NCBI GenBank assembly: GCA_963704545.1
Contig: OY969915.1
Location: 248,001-312,000 of the forward strand
DNA length: 64,000 bases
From: VRUE01 sp963704545
GTDB taxonomy: Bacteria; Actinomycetota; Thermoleophilia; Solirubrobacterales; 70-9
Direction of reading: 5' to 3'
Below the pieces are notes generated by a model. It searched no databases, was not told the DNA's origin, and saw nothing but the letters and a program-made list of their open reading frames with translations. Below are positions 17,216-24,949 of the stretch, one piece after another. Positions within the stretch are counted from its first letter, which is position 1. The number at the start of each line of letters is the position of its first letter. Made by a program: the position numbers and the translations under genes.

Positions 17216-18109
17216 GTGGTTGCTGTCGCCATCGGCGTCGGCGCGGAGAAGCGCTGGCCGGCGGGAGCCGCTCAGGCGGCGCGGCGGTCGCTGACGCTGA
17301 CGCTCTACGTGCTGCTGCCGCCGGTGATCTTCTTCAACATCGCCGCCAGCTCGATCGACGTCGACCACGGGATCGGGTTGGCGCTGGGCATCGTCGCGTC
17401 TTCACTCGGAGCGCTGCTGGCCTGGTGGGTGGCGAGCCGAGTGCTGAAGCTGGCCCGCTTCCAGGTCGGCGCCGTGGTCTGCTGCGTGCTCAGCGTCAAC
17501 ACCGGCTACCTCGGCTACCCGCTGACGGTGGCGCTGCTCGGCCGCGAGGAGCTCTCCACCGCCGTCCTCTACGACGTGCTCGTCACCGGCCCCTGCCTGC
17601 TGCTCGGCGCCTTCGCCGTCGGCGCCGCCTTCGGCACCAAGGCCGGAGAAACCCCGCGCCAGCGCGTGGGCGCCTTCTTCACCCGCAACCCACCGCTCTA
17701 CGCGGCGATCCTCGGCCTGCTCGCACCCGAGGCGCTGGCGCCCGACGTCCTCGTCGACGTCTCCCAGGCCCTGATCGTGGCGATCCTGCCGATCGGCTTC
17801 TTCGCCGTCGGCGCGACCCTGGCCGAGAACGCCGAGCACGGCGAGCTGCCGATGCCACCGCCGATGACCCGTCCCGTGGCGCTGGCGATCGGCACCCGCC
17901 TGGCCGTCGTGCCCGCCCTGTTGATGCTGCTCGCAGCGCCGCTGATCGACCTCCCCGCCGCCTACCGCCTGCTCTCGGCGATGCCGTCGGGACTCAACTC
18001 ACTGGTCATCGCCCACGCCTACGGCCTCGACATGGAGATCACCGCCGAGGCCGTCACCTGGTCGACCGCGATAGTCGTCGGCGCCTCACTGGTCTCGCTG
18101 CTGCTCTGA
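17216..18109 (+). CDS. AEC (auxin efflux carrier) family transporter
   Basis: Integral membrane protein of about 297 residues with some ten predicted helices in two halves, each with the family's broken-helix Asn/Pro region (VNTGYLGYPLTVALLG; LLSAMPSGLNSLVIAHAYGLD). AEC proteins export or import small organic acids or are malonate-type carriers; the substrate cannot be told. The start is uncertain: the first helix appears to begin a few codons before the GTG at 17216 (frame open back to a TGA near 17177), so a rare CTG start is possible. Confidence 0.85.
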   Translation: MVAVAIGVGAEKRWPAGAAQAARRSLTLTLYVLLPPVIFFNIAASSIDVDHGIGLALGIVASSLGALLAWWVASRVLKLARFQVGAVVCCVLSVNTGYLGYPLTVALLGREELSTAVLYDVLVTGPCLLLGAFAVGAAFGTKAGETPRQRVGAFFTRNPPLYAAILGLLAPEALAPDVLVDVSQALIVAILPIGFFAVGATLAENAEHGELPMPPPMTRPVALAIGTRLAVVPALLMLLAAPLIDLPAAYRLLSAMPSGLNSLVIAHAYGLDMEITAEAVTWSTAIVVGASLVSLLL

Positions 18110-18110
18110 T

Positions 18111-18130
18111 CCAAGGGACGACTCCCTTGG
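18111..18130. terminator. Hairpin after the AEC transporter gene
   Basis: CCAAGGGA-CGAC-TCCCTTGG, a perfect 8-bp stem two bases after the TGA. No T-run follows, so it may be a transcript end or processing site and not a classic intrinsic terminator. The nitrilase gene starts 23 bp downstream. Confidence 0.45.
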
Positions 18131-18153
18131 GGCAGGCTCCTATCCTGTGTCCC

Positions 18154-19065
18154 ATGACCGAGTTCCCGACCGTGCGAGTCGCCGCGATCCAGGCCACGCC
18201 GGTGATTCTCGACGCCGAGGCGACGATCGAGAAGGCGGTCGGCCTGCTGGAGAAGGCCGCTGCGGAGGGAGTCCAGCTGGCCGTCTTCCCCGAGACCTTC
18301 GTGCCCCTCTATCCCTCCGGCGTCTGGGCGAAGGACGCCGCCTCGTTCGCCGGCTGGGACGAGTTCTGGGAGCAGCTCTGGGCAAACTCGGTTGAGATTC
18401 CCGGCCCGCTCATCGATCGCCTGGCCTCGGTGTGTGCCGCGAAGGACATGCATTGCGCGATCGGCGTCAACGAGCGTGAGCTGCAGCGGCCGGGGTCCCT
18501 CTACAACACGGTCGTGCTGATCGGCCCCGAGGGCCTGGTCTGGCGACACCGAAAGTTGATGCCCACCCAGCACGAGCGTCTCTTCCACGGAGTCGGCGCC
18601 GGCGACGATCTCGAGGTTGCGCAAACCCCGCTCGGGCGGATCGGCGGGCTGATCTGCTGGGAGAACCGGATGCCGCTCGCCCGCTACGCCGTCTACCAGA
18701 GCGGGCCGCAGATTTGGCTCGCTCCCACCGCCGACGACAGCGACGGGTGGCTGGCGAGCATGCGCCACATAGCGATCGAGTCCGGTGCCTTCGTCGTATC
18801 GGCGCCGCAGTACATCCCGGCAGCGGCGTTTCCGGACGACTTTCCGGCACCGCTGCCGCAGGGCAAGGACGTCTTCGGCAACGGCGGTGCGGCAATCGTC
18901 GAGCCGGCCGCGGGAAAGGTGATCGCGGGCCCCCTCTACGGCGAGGAGGGGATCGTCGCCGCCGACTGCGACCTGCGCATCGGTCTCCACGCCAAGCGCT
19001 GGTTCGACTCCGCCGGGCACTACAGCCGCGAGGACGTGCTGGCACCGCAAGTGCGCGATGCCTGA
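18154..19065 (+). CDS. Nitrilase (carbon-nitrogen hydrolase)
   Basis: A 303-residue enzyme of the nitrilase superfamily, aliphatic-nitrilase branch, converting a nitrile to acid and ammonia. The catalytic triad is visible: Glu in AVFPETFVPLYPSG, Lys in WRHRKLMPTQHERL and Cys in GGLICWENRMPLARY. The CWENRMPL context is characteristic of true nitrilases, as opposed to amidases. The ATG at 18154 was chosen over long upstream frames that run through the AEC gene. It overlaps the next gene as TGATG. Confidence 0.9.
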   Translation: MTEFPTVRVAAIQATPVILDAEATIEKAVGLLEKAAAEGVQLAVFPETFVPLYPSGVWAKDAASFAGWDEFWEQLWANSVEIPGPLIDRLASVCAAKDMHCAIGVNERELQRPGSLYNTVVLIGPEGLVWRHRKLMPTQHERLFHGVGAGDDLEVAQTPLGRIGGLICWENRMPLARYAVYQSGPQIWLAPTADDSDGWLASMRHIAIESGAFVVSAPQYIPAAAFPDDFPAPLPQGKDVFGNGGAAIVEPAAGKVIAGPLYGEEGIVAADCDLRIGLHAKRWFDSAGHYSREDVLAPQVRDA

Positions 19066-19421
19066 TGCTCCACCACGCGACACTTGAGGTAATGCCCGCC
19101 GAGCTCGGCCGTGCGGCCGAGTTCTGGGTCATGGTCGGCTTCGCCCGGGTCAGGCCGCCGGTGGACCTCGCCACCGAGTTCACCTGGTTCGAGCGCGGAG
19201 GCACGCAGATCCACCTGAAGCACGCCGAATCGCCGACGCCAGGCGCCGGCCACATCGCGATAGTCGTGCCTGACTTCGAGCGGACGCTGGAACGCCTGCG
19301 GGACAGCGGCTTCGAGGTCGTCGACAAGCGCGAACGCTGGGACTCCCGGCGTGCCGGGGCGATCGCACCCGGCGGCCACCAGGTCGAGCTGATGGCCGCG
19401 TCTCCAGAACGTTCGGCCTGA
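19065..19421 (+). CDS. VOC (glyoxalase-fold) family protein
   Basis: A 118-residue single-unit VOC protein (LHHATLEVMPAELGRAAEFW; HIAIVVPDFERTLERLRDSG; final APGGHQVELMAA). It starts in TGATG overlap with the nitrilase, so the two are translationally coupled and probably act in one pathway, but the substrate is unknown. The second metal-ligand position is the Glu of HQVELM. Likely the last gene of a two-gene operon. Confidence 0.82.
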   Translation: MLHHATLEVMPAELGRAAEFWVMVGFARVRPPVDLATEFTWFERGGTQIHLKHAESPTPGAGHIAIVVPDFERTLERLRDSGFEVVDKRERWDSRRAGAIAPGGHQVELMAASPERSA

Positions 19422-19483
19422 GCGTCGCGCTGCAATCCCGGGCTGGTCACTCCAGCCGAAGGCCCCCGTTGTACCGTTTGCGC

Positions 19484-19657
19484 GTGGCAACCAAGAAACC
19501 GACCGGGAACTGGACACCCGAGGGCAAGGCCGAGAGCGCTGCCCTGCGTCGCGACTACCTGGAGCTGACTCCGGCGCAACGCGTGGAGCAGGTCTTCGAG
19601 CTGTCCCGGTTCATGTCGCACGTTGCCGAGGCGGGCCGCCGCCAGCGCGGTGGCTGA
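19484..19657 (+). CDS. Small partner protein of a nucleotidyltransferase
   Basis: A 57-residue, Arg/Glu-rich, probably helical protein from a GTG start; the core LRRDYLELTPAQRVEQVFELS resembles short proteins that precede nucleotidyltransferase genes in many genomes. It overlaps the next gene by 8 bp. This two-gene layout is like toxin-antitoxin modules, but I know of no direct evidence for this small family. Function is inferred from position only. Confidence 0.65.
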   Translation: MATKKPTGNWTPEGKAESAALRRDYLELTPAQRVEQVFELSRFMSHVAEAGRRQRGG

Positions 19658-20144
19658 GCTCGACATCCAGGGAATTCTCGAGGCCCTCGCTGAGGAAGGC
19701 GTGGATTTCCTCGTCATCGGCGGGGTGGCTGTCGGCTTCCATGGCTATGTCCGCGCAACCAAGGATGTCGACGTGGTGCCGGCACCTGACGGGGGCAACT
19801 TGGAGCGCCTCGCCCGCGTCCTACGAAGGTTGGATGCGGAGATCGAGGGAGCCCAGGAGTTCGAGGGCGAGGAGCTTCCCGATCCGCTCGACCCCGACGC
19901 TCTCGCCCTCGGCGGCAACTGGGTGTTGCGCACGCGCCTCGGCCGGTTCGACGTGATGCAGTGGATCGGAGACGAAGCCCTGTGGGCGAAGCTCGCACCC
20001 GGTGCTATCGCGACCGAGATTGGTGGACTGAGCGTGAAGATGGTGGGTTACGAGGACCTCGTCGCGCTGAAGCAGCAGGCGGGACGGCCCGAGGATCTCG
20101 CAGACCTACAGCGATTGCGACGGGCGCGCGGCGAAAAGCCATAG
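19650..20144 (+). CDS. Nucleotidyltransferase-fold protein (AbiEii/DUF6036-like)
   Basis: A 164-residue protein with the N-terminal nucleotidyltransferase signature FLVIGGVAVGFHGYVRATKD and VDVV, i.e. the G-G-x(9,13)-D-x-D pattern with a His-Gly typical of AbiEii/AbiGii-like families. A later KMVGYEDLVALKQQAGRPED segment is the usual end of the domain. GTG start at 19650, overlapping the 57-residue partner. It could be a toxin that modifies RNA or protein, or a housekeeping orphan; context favours a TA-like pair. Confidence 0.78.
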   Translation: MAELDIQGILEALAEEGVDFLVIGGVAVGFHGYVRATKDVDVVPAPDGGNLERLARVLRRLDAEIEGAQEFEGEELPDPLDPDALALGGNWVLRTRLGRFDVMQWIGDEALWAKLAPGAIATEIGGLSVKMVGYEDLVALKQQAGRPEDLADLQRLRRARGEKP

Positions 20145-20206
20145 CTGTGCCGCCCGCGTGGAGGGCTCGTCGATTTGCCAGCCAACCGCCCGGCTACGAT
20201 GCGCCG

Positions 20207-21814
20207 GTGCGCTACCCGGTCGAGGACTTCACCGCTGAGGAGCGGGCGCTGCTCGCCCCTCACTTCACCAACCTGGACCGGCCCGTGTTCGCGCTGGTCA
20301 ACCTGCCCGAGACCGTGAAGGGGGCGCTTTTTGCCCGCTATTCGCGTTATTCAGGGACGGTGCGGCGACTCTACCTGGAGGAGTTCGCGGAGGATGCGGC
20401 GGCTGGGACGCGGCCCTTTGACGGGGCCGAGGGCGAGCGCGCGGCGGGGCTCTACGAGCGCGTCTTCGTCGGCTACGGCGACGACTCGATCGCCCAGGTG
20501 GGCGGCGCCCACGTCGCCTGCGAGTTCGTCTCCAACATCCTCACCAAGCAGCTGCAGCGCGGGCGCCTCGCCGCCTACCTGGAGCAGTCGACCCGCTACA
20601 TCCCCTACGACGTGCCGCTGCCGGAAGGCGGCTATCGCTACTACCGCGGCGATGACCTCGGACCCGGGTTCGCCACCGCGATGGACGAGCTCTTCGCGAT
20701 CTACTCGCGCTCGCTGGTGCGGGTCGAGGAGTGGGCCGCGCAGCGCTGGCCCTGCGGGGAAGGCGAACCGGAGGGTCCCTGGCGGCGCTCGATCAAGGCC
20801 AAGGCACTCGACCTCCTGCGCGGCCTGCTCCCCGCGGCGACACTCAGCCATGTCGGCATCTACGCCTCCGGCCAGGCCTACGAGCAGCTGATCCTGAGGC
20901 TGATGGCCTCGCCCTTGCCCGAGGCGCGCGAGTACGGCGGCATGATCCTGGAGGAGCTGAAGCAGGTGATGCCGAGCTTCGTATCGCGGGTCGAGCGGCC
21001 CGACCGCGGCGGCGAGTGGATCGGCTACCTGCAGCAGCGCCGCGAGCGCACCGAGCAGTGGGTCTCGCGACTTGGCCTCGACCGGCGCGACGCCGGCGAG
21101 GCGACGCCCTCGGTCGAGCTGGTCCACGTCGACGGCAGCGAAGAGGACCTGCTCGCTTCCTGCCTCTTCGAGTCGGCCGCGGTGCCGGAGACCGAGATCC
21201 TCGCCCGCATCGACGTGCTCGACCGAAGCGAGCGGGCCGAGCTGCTCGGCGCGATGGTGGGCGAGCGGCGCAACCGCCGCCACCGCCCCGGCCGCGGCTT
21301 CGAGGCGCTCCGCTACCGCTTCGAGATCGTCTCCGACTACGGAGCCTTCCGCGACCTACAGCGCCACCGCATGCTGACCTGCCAGTGGCAGCGACTGGGG
21401 CCGGACCTCGGTGCCGGAGTGCCCGAGGAGGTGCGCGAAGCCGGTGCCGGAGGCGAGTTCGAGCGGGCGCTGGAGATCTCGCGCGGAGAGTACGAGCGGC
21501 TCGTCGCCGCCGGCATGCCCGAGCAGGCGCCGTACGCGCTCAGCCTCGCCTACCGGCTCCGTTACACGCTCGACCTCAACGCGCGTGAGGCGATGCACCT
21601 GATCGAGCTGCGCTCCGGCCGCGAGGGCCACCCGACCTACCGCGCGGTAGCCCAGGCGATGCACGAGCGGATCGCCGCCATACATCCAGGCGTCGCCGGA
21701 GCGATGAGCTTCGTCGACACCTCACAGGAGCCTCGCCTGGAGCGGATCCTCAGCGAGATCCGCACCCAGCGCAAGCGCGCTGCGGCCGCTACTCCGCCGG
21801 ATCCCCGGGCTTAG
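20207..21814 (+). CDS. Two-domain ThyX-like flavin-dependent thymidylate synthase
   Basis: A 535-residue protein made of two ThyX-like halves. The first has RGRLAAYLEQSTRYIPYD in place of the RHRxxS motif; the second has FRDLQRHRMLTCQWQRLGPD, closer to the canonical RHR. Classical ThyX is about 220-250 residues, so this is a tandem duplication or a long subfamily. ThyX makes dTMP from dUMP using FAD and methylenetetrahydrofolate; whether this long form does so is inferred. Two in-frame GTGs (20147, 20207) are possible starts; 20207 fits the conserved RYPVEDFT beginning. The end overlaps the convergent membrane gene by 26 bp. Confidence 0.8.
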   Translation: MRYPVEDFTAEERALLAPHFTNLDRPVFALVNLPETVKGALFARYSRYSGTVRRLYLEEFAEDAAAGTRPFDGAEGERAAGLYERVFVGYGDDSIAQVGGAHVACEFVSNILTKQLQRGRLAAYLEQSTRYIPYDVPLPEGGYRYYRGDDLGPGFATAMDELFAIYSRSLVRVEEWAAQRWPCGEGEPEGPWRRSIKAKALDLLRGLLPAATLSHVGIYASGQAYEQLILRLMASPLPEAREYGGMILEELKQVMPSFVSRVERPDRGGEWIGYLQQRRERTEQWVSRLGLDRRDAGEATPSVELVHVDGSEEDLLASCLFESAAVPETEILARIDVLDRSERAELLGAMVGERRNRRHRPGRGFEALRYRFEIVSDYGAFRDLQRHRMLTCQWQRLGPDLGAGVPEEVREAGAGGEFERALEISRGEYERLVAAGMPEQAPYALSLAYRLRYTLDLNAREAMHLIELRSGREGHPTYRAVAQAMHERIAAIHPGVAGAMSFVDTSQEPRLERILSEIRTQRKRAAAATPPDPRA

Positions 21815-22673
21815 GCCCGAGTTCGTCGGCGGCCTTCTCCCCCGGTGTCGGCCAGGGGATCGCTTCGCCGGCCGCCCAGGCCGGGGGTCTGCCTCCCGGC
21901 ACCCAGCCGGCGGCCAGGAGGGCGAAGTAGAGGAACCAGAGCAGGGTGAACTGGATCAACAACAGCAGGGCGGCGATGCCGAGCGCCATCCCGAGCGAGC
22001 CCCAGAAGCGGGTCAGCAGGCCGGTTCGCATCGCCCAGAGGCAGCTGTAGGCGAGAGCAAAGGCGAGGCCGAGCCGGCCGCCGAGGCTGAGGCCGGTGGC
22101 GAGGCCGCGAGCGCCGGCATCGGCGACCGCGTTGGTGGCAGCGTCGTCTTCGACCTTTTCGGACGCGCACTCGCCGACGGCAGCGCGGCCGCTGCCGAAG
22201 TCTTCGCGGAACCGGGCCTTGTCGTCGCCGCGGTCCGAGACGCATTCCCGGGTCGCTTCCTTGACGCTGAGGTCGGCGCTCGCCTTGCCGTCGACGAATT
22301 CCTTGGCCGCCTCGTTGGTCGCGATGGCGTTGCACAGCGCTCCCCCGGCGAGGAAGAGCGGTGCGGCGACGACAAGGCCGATCAGCTGCGGGCGCACCCG
22401 CTCACTGCGGGCCTGGGCGGCACGAAAGAGGAACACCAGGGGGAACACGAGCAGGGCAAGCCCAACCGCCTGGAGGATGCTGGAGAAGACGATGTCGGAG
22501 TGGTGCGCGTCAGCCGCGCGCAGGATCTCAGCTTCGCCGTCGCCGCTGACCGAGCTGACCACGATCGTGGACACGATCAGCATCGCAAGCGCGGCGAAGG
22601 TTGCCAGGGCGACGGGCATCGCCCAGCGCCGCTCGCGCTCCAGGATGGCCTCCCTGCTCGGCTGCGCGTCCAC
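21789..22673 (-). CDS. Conserved multi-helix membrane protein of unknown function
   Basis: A 294-residue protein with about six transmembrane segments: one at residues 20-40, two around 65-130, then an extracytoplasmic acidic region (about 135-190) with two cysteines (REC, GEC) that could pair, and further helices at about 195-265 before a Pro/Gly-rich tail. I do not recognise a named family. The GTG start abuts the stop of the CBS-domain gene upstream on the same strand, so the two are probably co-transcribed. Confidence 0.75.
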   Translation of the reverse strand: MDAQPSREAILERERRWAMPVALATFAALAMLIVSTIVVSSVSGDGEAEILRAADAHHSDIVFSSILQAVGLALLVFPLVFLFRAAQARSERVRPQLIGLVVAAPLFLAGGALCNAIATNEAAKEFVDGKASADLSVKEATRECVSDRGDDKARFREDFGSGRAAVGECASEKVEDDAATNAVADAGARGLATGLSLGGRLGLAFALAYSCLWAMRTGLLTRFWGSLGMALGIAALLLLIQFTLLWFLYFALLAAGWVPGGRPPAWAAGEAIPWPTPGEKAADELGPKPGDPAE

Positions 22674-23120
22674 TCAGCCGCGCTCGTGGAAGTAGAACTG
22701 CGGCAGGGCGCCTTCGATGACCTCCGCGGTCATCTTCTGCGCGACCTCGAGGTTTCCCGTGCGCACGGCGATGTCGTCGAGCGTGACGATGCCGGCGAGC
22801 CTATCCGCATCGATGACCGGAAGGCGACGCACCCGGTGGCGGACCATCAACGCCGCCGCCTCGTCGAGCTCCATCGCCGGCTCGCCGCAGACCAGCGGCC
22901 GCGAGGCGTACTCGGCCACCGGCTCGGCGCCGTCGACCCCCTCGGCGAAGACGCGCAGGGCCAGATCGCGGTCGGTGACCATCGCCACCGGCGAGCCGGC
23001 AGGATCGACCAGAACCACCGAGCCGACCCGGTGCTCGCGCATCTGCCGGGCGACCGAAACCGCGCTCGCATCGGGCGAAGCGGTGACGACGCCGGCGGTC
23101 ATGATCTCGCTCAGCTGCAC
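22674..23120 (-). CDS. CBS-domain pair protein
   Basis: A 148-residue stand-alone CBS pair (Bateman module): VGSVVLVDPAGSPVAMVTDR with DLALRV in the first repeat and RRLPVIDADRLAGIVTLDDI in the second. Such proteins bind adenine nucleotides and regulate other proteins; the target is unknown. It shares its end with the start of the membrane protein gene, suggesting a two-gene operon. Divergent from 23141, with 20 bp between starts. Confidence 0.88.
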   Translation of the reverse strand: MQLSEIMTAGVVTASPDASAVSVARQMREHRVGSVVLVDPAGSPVAMVTDRDLALRVFAEGVDGAEPVAEYASRPLVCGEPAMELDEAAALMVRHRVRRLPVIDADRLAGIVTLDDIAVRTGNLEVAQKMTAEVIEGALPQFYFHERG

Positions 23121-23140
23121 TGCGACGTACGCTACCGGCG

Positions 23141-23791
23141 ATGAGTGCAGAGCGAGCGACCGCGGATGGGCGCCGGCACACCCCCGTGGTGCCCCTCGAG
23201 GCGGGCGCCGGGCCCGAGAACCCGCCCTGCCCCGCCTGCGGCGAGCCGCTCTTCGGCTGGATCGATGCGCGGCCTGGCCTGGCGGGTCCGGTGAGCCGCT
23301 GCGAGAGCTGCGGCCTCGGCGCGGTCGGCGCTGCCGGGGGAGCCGAGGAGGCGCTGGAGGCGCTCGACCGGGTGCGCGACGGGGAGACGATCCGGATCGC
23401 CAACCGGGCCGGCTTCTCGGCCTGGATCGGCGGCGCCGGCTGGGCGGGGCTGGAGCCGGGCAGCCGCTACCTGTTCACGCCGGAGTCGGTACGCAGGCTC
23501 GTCGCCAACCGCGACCAGGTCGTCTCCGGGACCCGCTGGTCACCAGGCCACGGCATAGCGACGATGTGGCAAACGATCCTCAACGGCTTCACCTTCGGCC
23601 GCAACCTAGCCCTAGCCCGCCTCCGCCGCACCGAAGCAGTCCACGCCGAGCCCCCCTGGCAGCGCCGCCTGGACGCCCTAATCACCGTAGTAGTCGCGAT
23701 CCCCGCATTGATGGTCGCCGTCCCACTAGAGCTAACGGCCGCAGCCACGAGGCGCGGCAGCACGATCTCGCTGCACGTAGAGCTGCTCTAG
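23141..23791 (+). CDS. Zinc-ribbon protein with C-terminal membrane segment, unknown function
   Basis: A 216-residue protein with a CPAC…CESC pair of CxxC knuckles (residues about 30-65) likely binding zinc, a middle region with FSAWIGGAGWAGLEPGSRYL and WQTILNGFTFGRNLAL, and one C-terminal hydrophobic segment (VVVAIPALMVAVPLELTAAA). The middle looks like the tail of some glycosyl/methyl-transferase-like proteins, but I cannot name it. Its stop codon lies in the arm of a palindromic repeat. Confidence 0.7.
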   Translation: MSAERATADGRRHTPVVPLEAGAGPENPPCPACGEPLFGWIDARPGLAGPVSRCESCGLGAVGAAGGAEEALEALDRVRDGETIRIANRAGFSAWIGGAGWAGLEPGSRYLFTPESVRRLVANRDQVVSGTRWSPGHGIATMWQTILNGFTFGRNLALARLRRTEAVHAEPPWQRRLDALITVVVAIPALMVAVPLELTAAATRRGSTISLHVELL

Positions 23792-23896
23792 AGGCGGGGG
23801 CGGGGAGCCCCTCGGACGGGCGGATACTCAAAATGCCGGGCTAATTAGCCCGGCATTTGGACGGCCGAGGGGCTCCCCGCCCCCGCCGCCCTCTAG
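23786..23896 (+). repeat. Palindromic repeat family A, copy 2 (supplies stops of two convergent genes)
   Basis: Outer arms run from CTCTAG (23786-23791) to CTCTAG (23891-23896) and include GCGGGGGCGGGGAGCCCCTC with its perfect complement. The core ACGGGCGGATACTCAAAATG, inner hairpin GCCGGGCT-AATT-AGCCCGGC and TTTGGACGGC matches copy 3 with one difference in 50. The TAG of the plus-strand gene and the TAG of the minus-strand gene both come from the symmetrical CTCTAG ends. Confidence 0.93.
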
Positions 23897-24162
23897 GACA
23901 GACCCTCCCGAGCCTCGCGAACGAGAGTCACCGACTCGGGGAAAAGGACGCGGATCGCATCGCGGACCTGCATCGCCTGCTCGTCGGGGCTGCCGGAGAG
24001 ATCGAGGCGACCGATCGAGGCGACCGTCATCTCGACCGCGAGCTTGATCGCGTTGTCGGCCCAGGCGACGCGCTGGGAGGACTGCATCTGCTCGGAGAGC
24101 TCCTCCATGCGGGCGCGAAACTCGTCCGGGTCGCCGAAGAGATTGAAGGGGCTGCCCTCCAC
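23893..24162 (-). CDS. Small hypothetical protein
   Basis: An 89-residue acidic protein, mostly helical, starting MEGSPFNLFGDPDEFRARME. The segment WADNAIKLAVEMTVASIGRL could be a hydrophobic core helix. No family recognised. It is convergent with the zinc-ribbon gene across a family A palindrome that provides its stop codon. Good coding bias and no competing frame support it as real. Confidence 0.62.
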   Translation of the reverse strand: MEGSPFNLFGDPDEFRARMEELSEQMQSSQRVAWADNAIKLAVEMTVASIGRLDLSGSPDEQAMQVRDAIRVLFPESVTLVREAREGLS

Positions 24163-24252
24163 CTGTCACATGAAAGCAGAGACCCAGAGGCGGCACGGTC
24201 CCGTGACGTTTTGCGCGCCACGCGCGCGCTCGACCGCCCTAGCGTCGGCGCC

Positions 24253-24912
24253 ATGCATTGCGAGCGGGAAGCGGAGAGGGGATCGGCGAGCGTCGAGCAC
24301 GCCGGCTTGGTCGCGCTCGTCTCGCTTCTCCTGCTCGCCGCCATCGCCGCCGTCGCCGCGGGGGGCGAGGTGGACGCCGGCCGCGAGCTCGCCGGCACGA
24401 TCGGCAAACGGATCGCCTGCGGTCCCCGCCTCCCCGGCGCCTGCCGCCACCACCCGCTGGTCCCCGCCTACGGCTGGCCACTGGCGCGCCTGGCCCGAGC
24501 GCTGGCGCCGGTGCCGGATGCCAGGACAGGGCCCTCCGGCCTGCCGCTGGTCCCGGTCGACTTCCGCCGCTGCCGGCGCGAGAGCTGCGCCGTCGCGGCG
24601 GGGCCGCACCTGACCGCCTCCGGGCGCCGCACCACCGCCTTCACCCAGGTCGCCGACCGCCGCCGCTCGCTCGGCTGGGTCGAGCTGACCTACTGGCTCT
24701 ACCGCCCCGGCCTCGGGTGGGAAGGCGTCGTCCGCCGCGCCGGCCAGGCCCAGATCGACGCGGCAGCCGGCATCCAGGTCCTGCTCGAGGACGACCCGGC
24801 CCTGGTCCCGCTGGAGACCCTCCCCGGCCGCAACCACTACGAGTTCCCCGCCTACGAACGGCCGCCCTGGCAGTGGCGGGTCGACGGCCTCTATCCAGGC
24901 TGGTCGAGCTGA
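24253..24912 (+). CDS. TadE-like secreted/pilin-type protein, unknown function
   Basis: A 219-residue protein with a short charged start, then GSASVEHAGLVALVSLLLLA, which looks like a class III prepilin/TadE-type signal (Gly before a hydrophobic stretch with an early Glu). The rest is a soluble domain with two or three Cys pairs (IACGPRLPGAC; RRCRRESC) and a Trp-rich end (PPWQWRVDGLYPGW). I recognise no catalytic motif. Probably exported; could belong to a Flp-type assembly elsewhere. Confidence 0.65.
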   Translation: MHCEREAERGSASVEHAGLVALVSLLLLAAIAAVAAGGEVDAGRELAGTIGKRIACGPRLPGACRHHPLVPAYGWPLARLARALAPVPDARTGPSGLPLVPVDFRRCRRESCAVAAGPHLTASGRRTTAFTQVADRRRSLGWVELTYWLYRPGLGWEGVVRRAGQAQIDAAAGIQVLLEDDPALVPLETLPGRNHYEFPAYERPPWQWRVDGLYPGWSS

Positions 24913-24913
24913 T

Positions 24914-24941
24914 TTGCGATGTGGCCACTTGGCGCTAGAAT
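24914..24941 (+). promoter_or_regulatory. Promoter and operator of the VapBC pair
   Basis: TTGCGA (24914-24919) and TAGAAT (24936-24941) are 16 bp apart, a good sigma-70-type promoter. The antitoxin ATG is only 8 bp after the -10 box, so the mRNA would be leaderless or nearly so. ATGTGGCCA (from 24919) and ATGTGGCTA (from 24940) are direct repeats 21 bp apart, two helical turns, flanking the -10 box: a plausible antitoxin operator. Confidence 0.6.
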
Positions 24942-24949
24942 GTGGCTAC

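Noticed and set aside
22717..23844. Plus-strand frame ending in a peptide (SDGRILKMPG) also found near 43552
   Set aside because: The shared peptide is the translated family A repeat, not a protein family; the frame is a shadow of the CBS gene and the zinc-ribbon gene.
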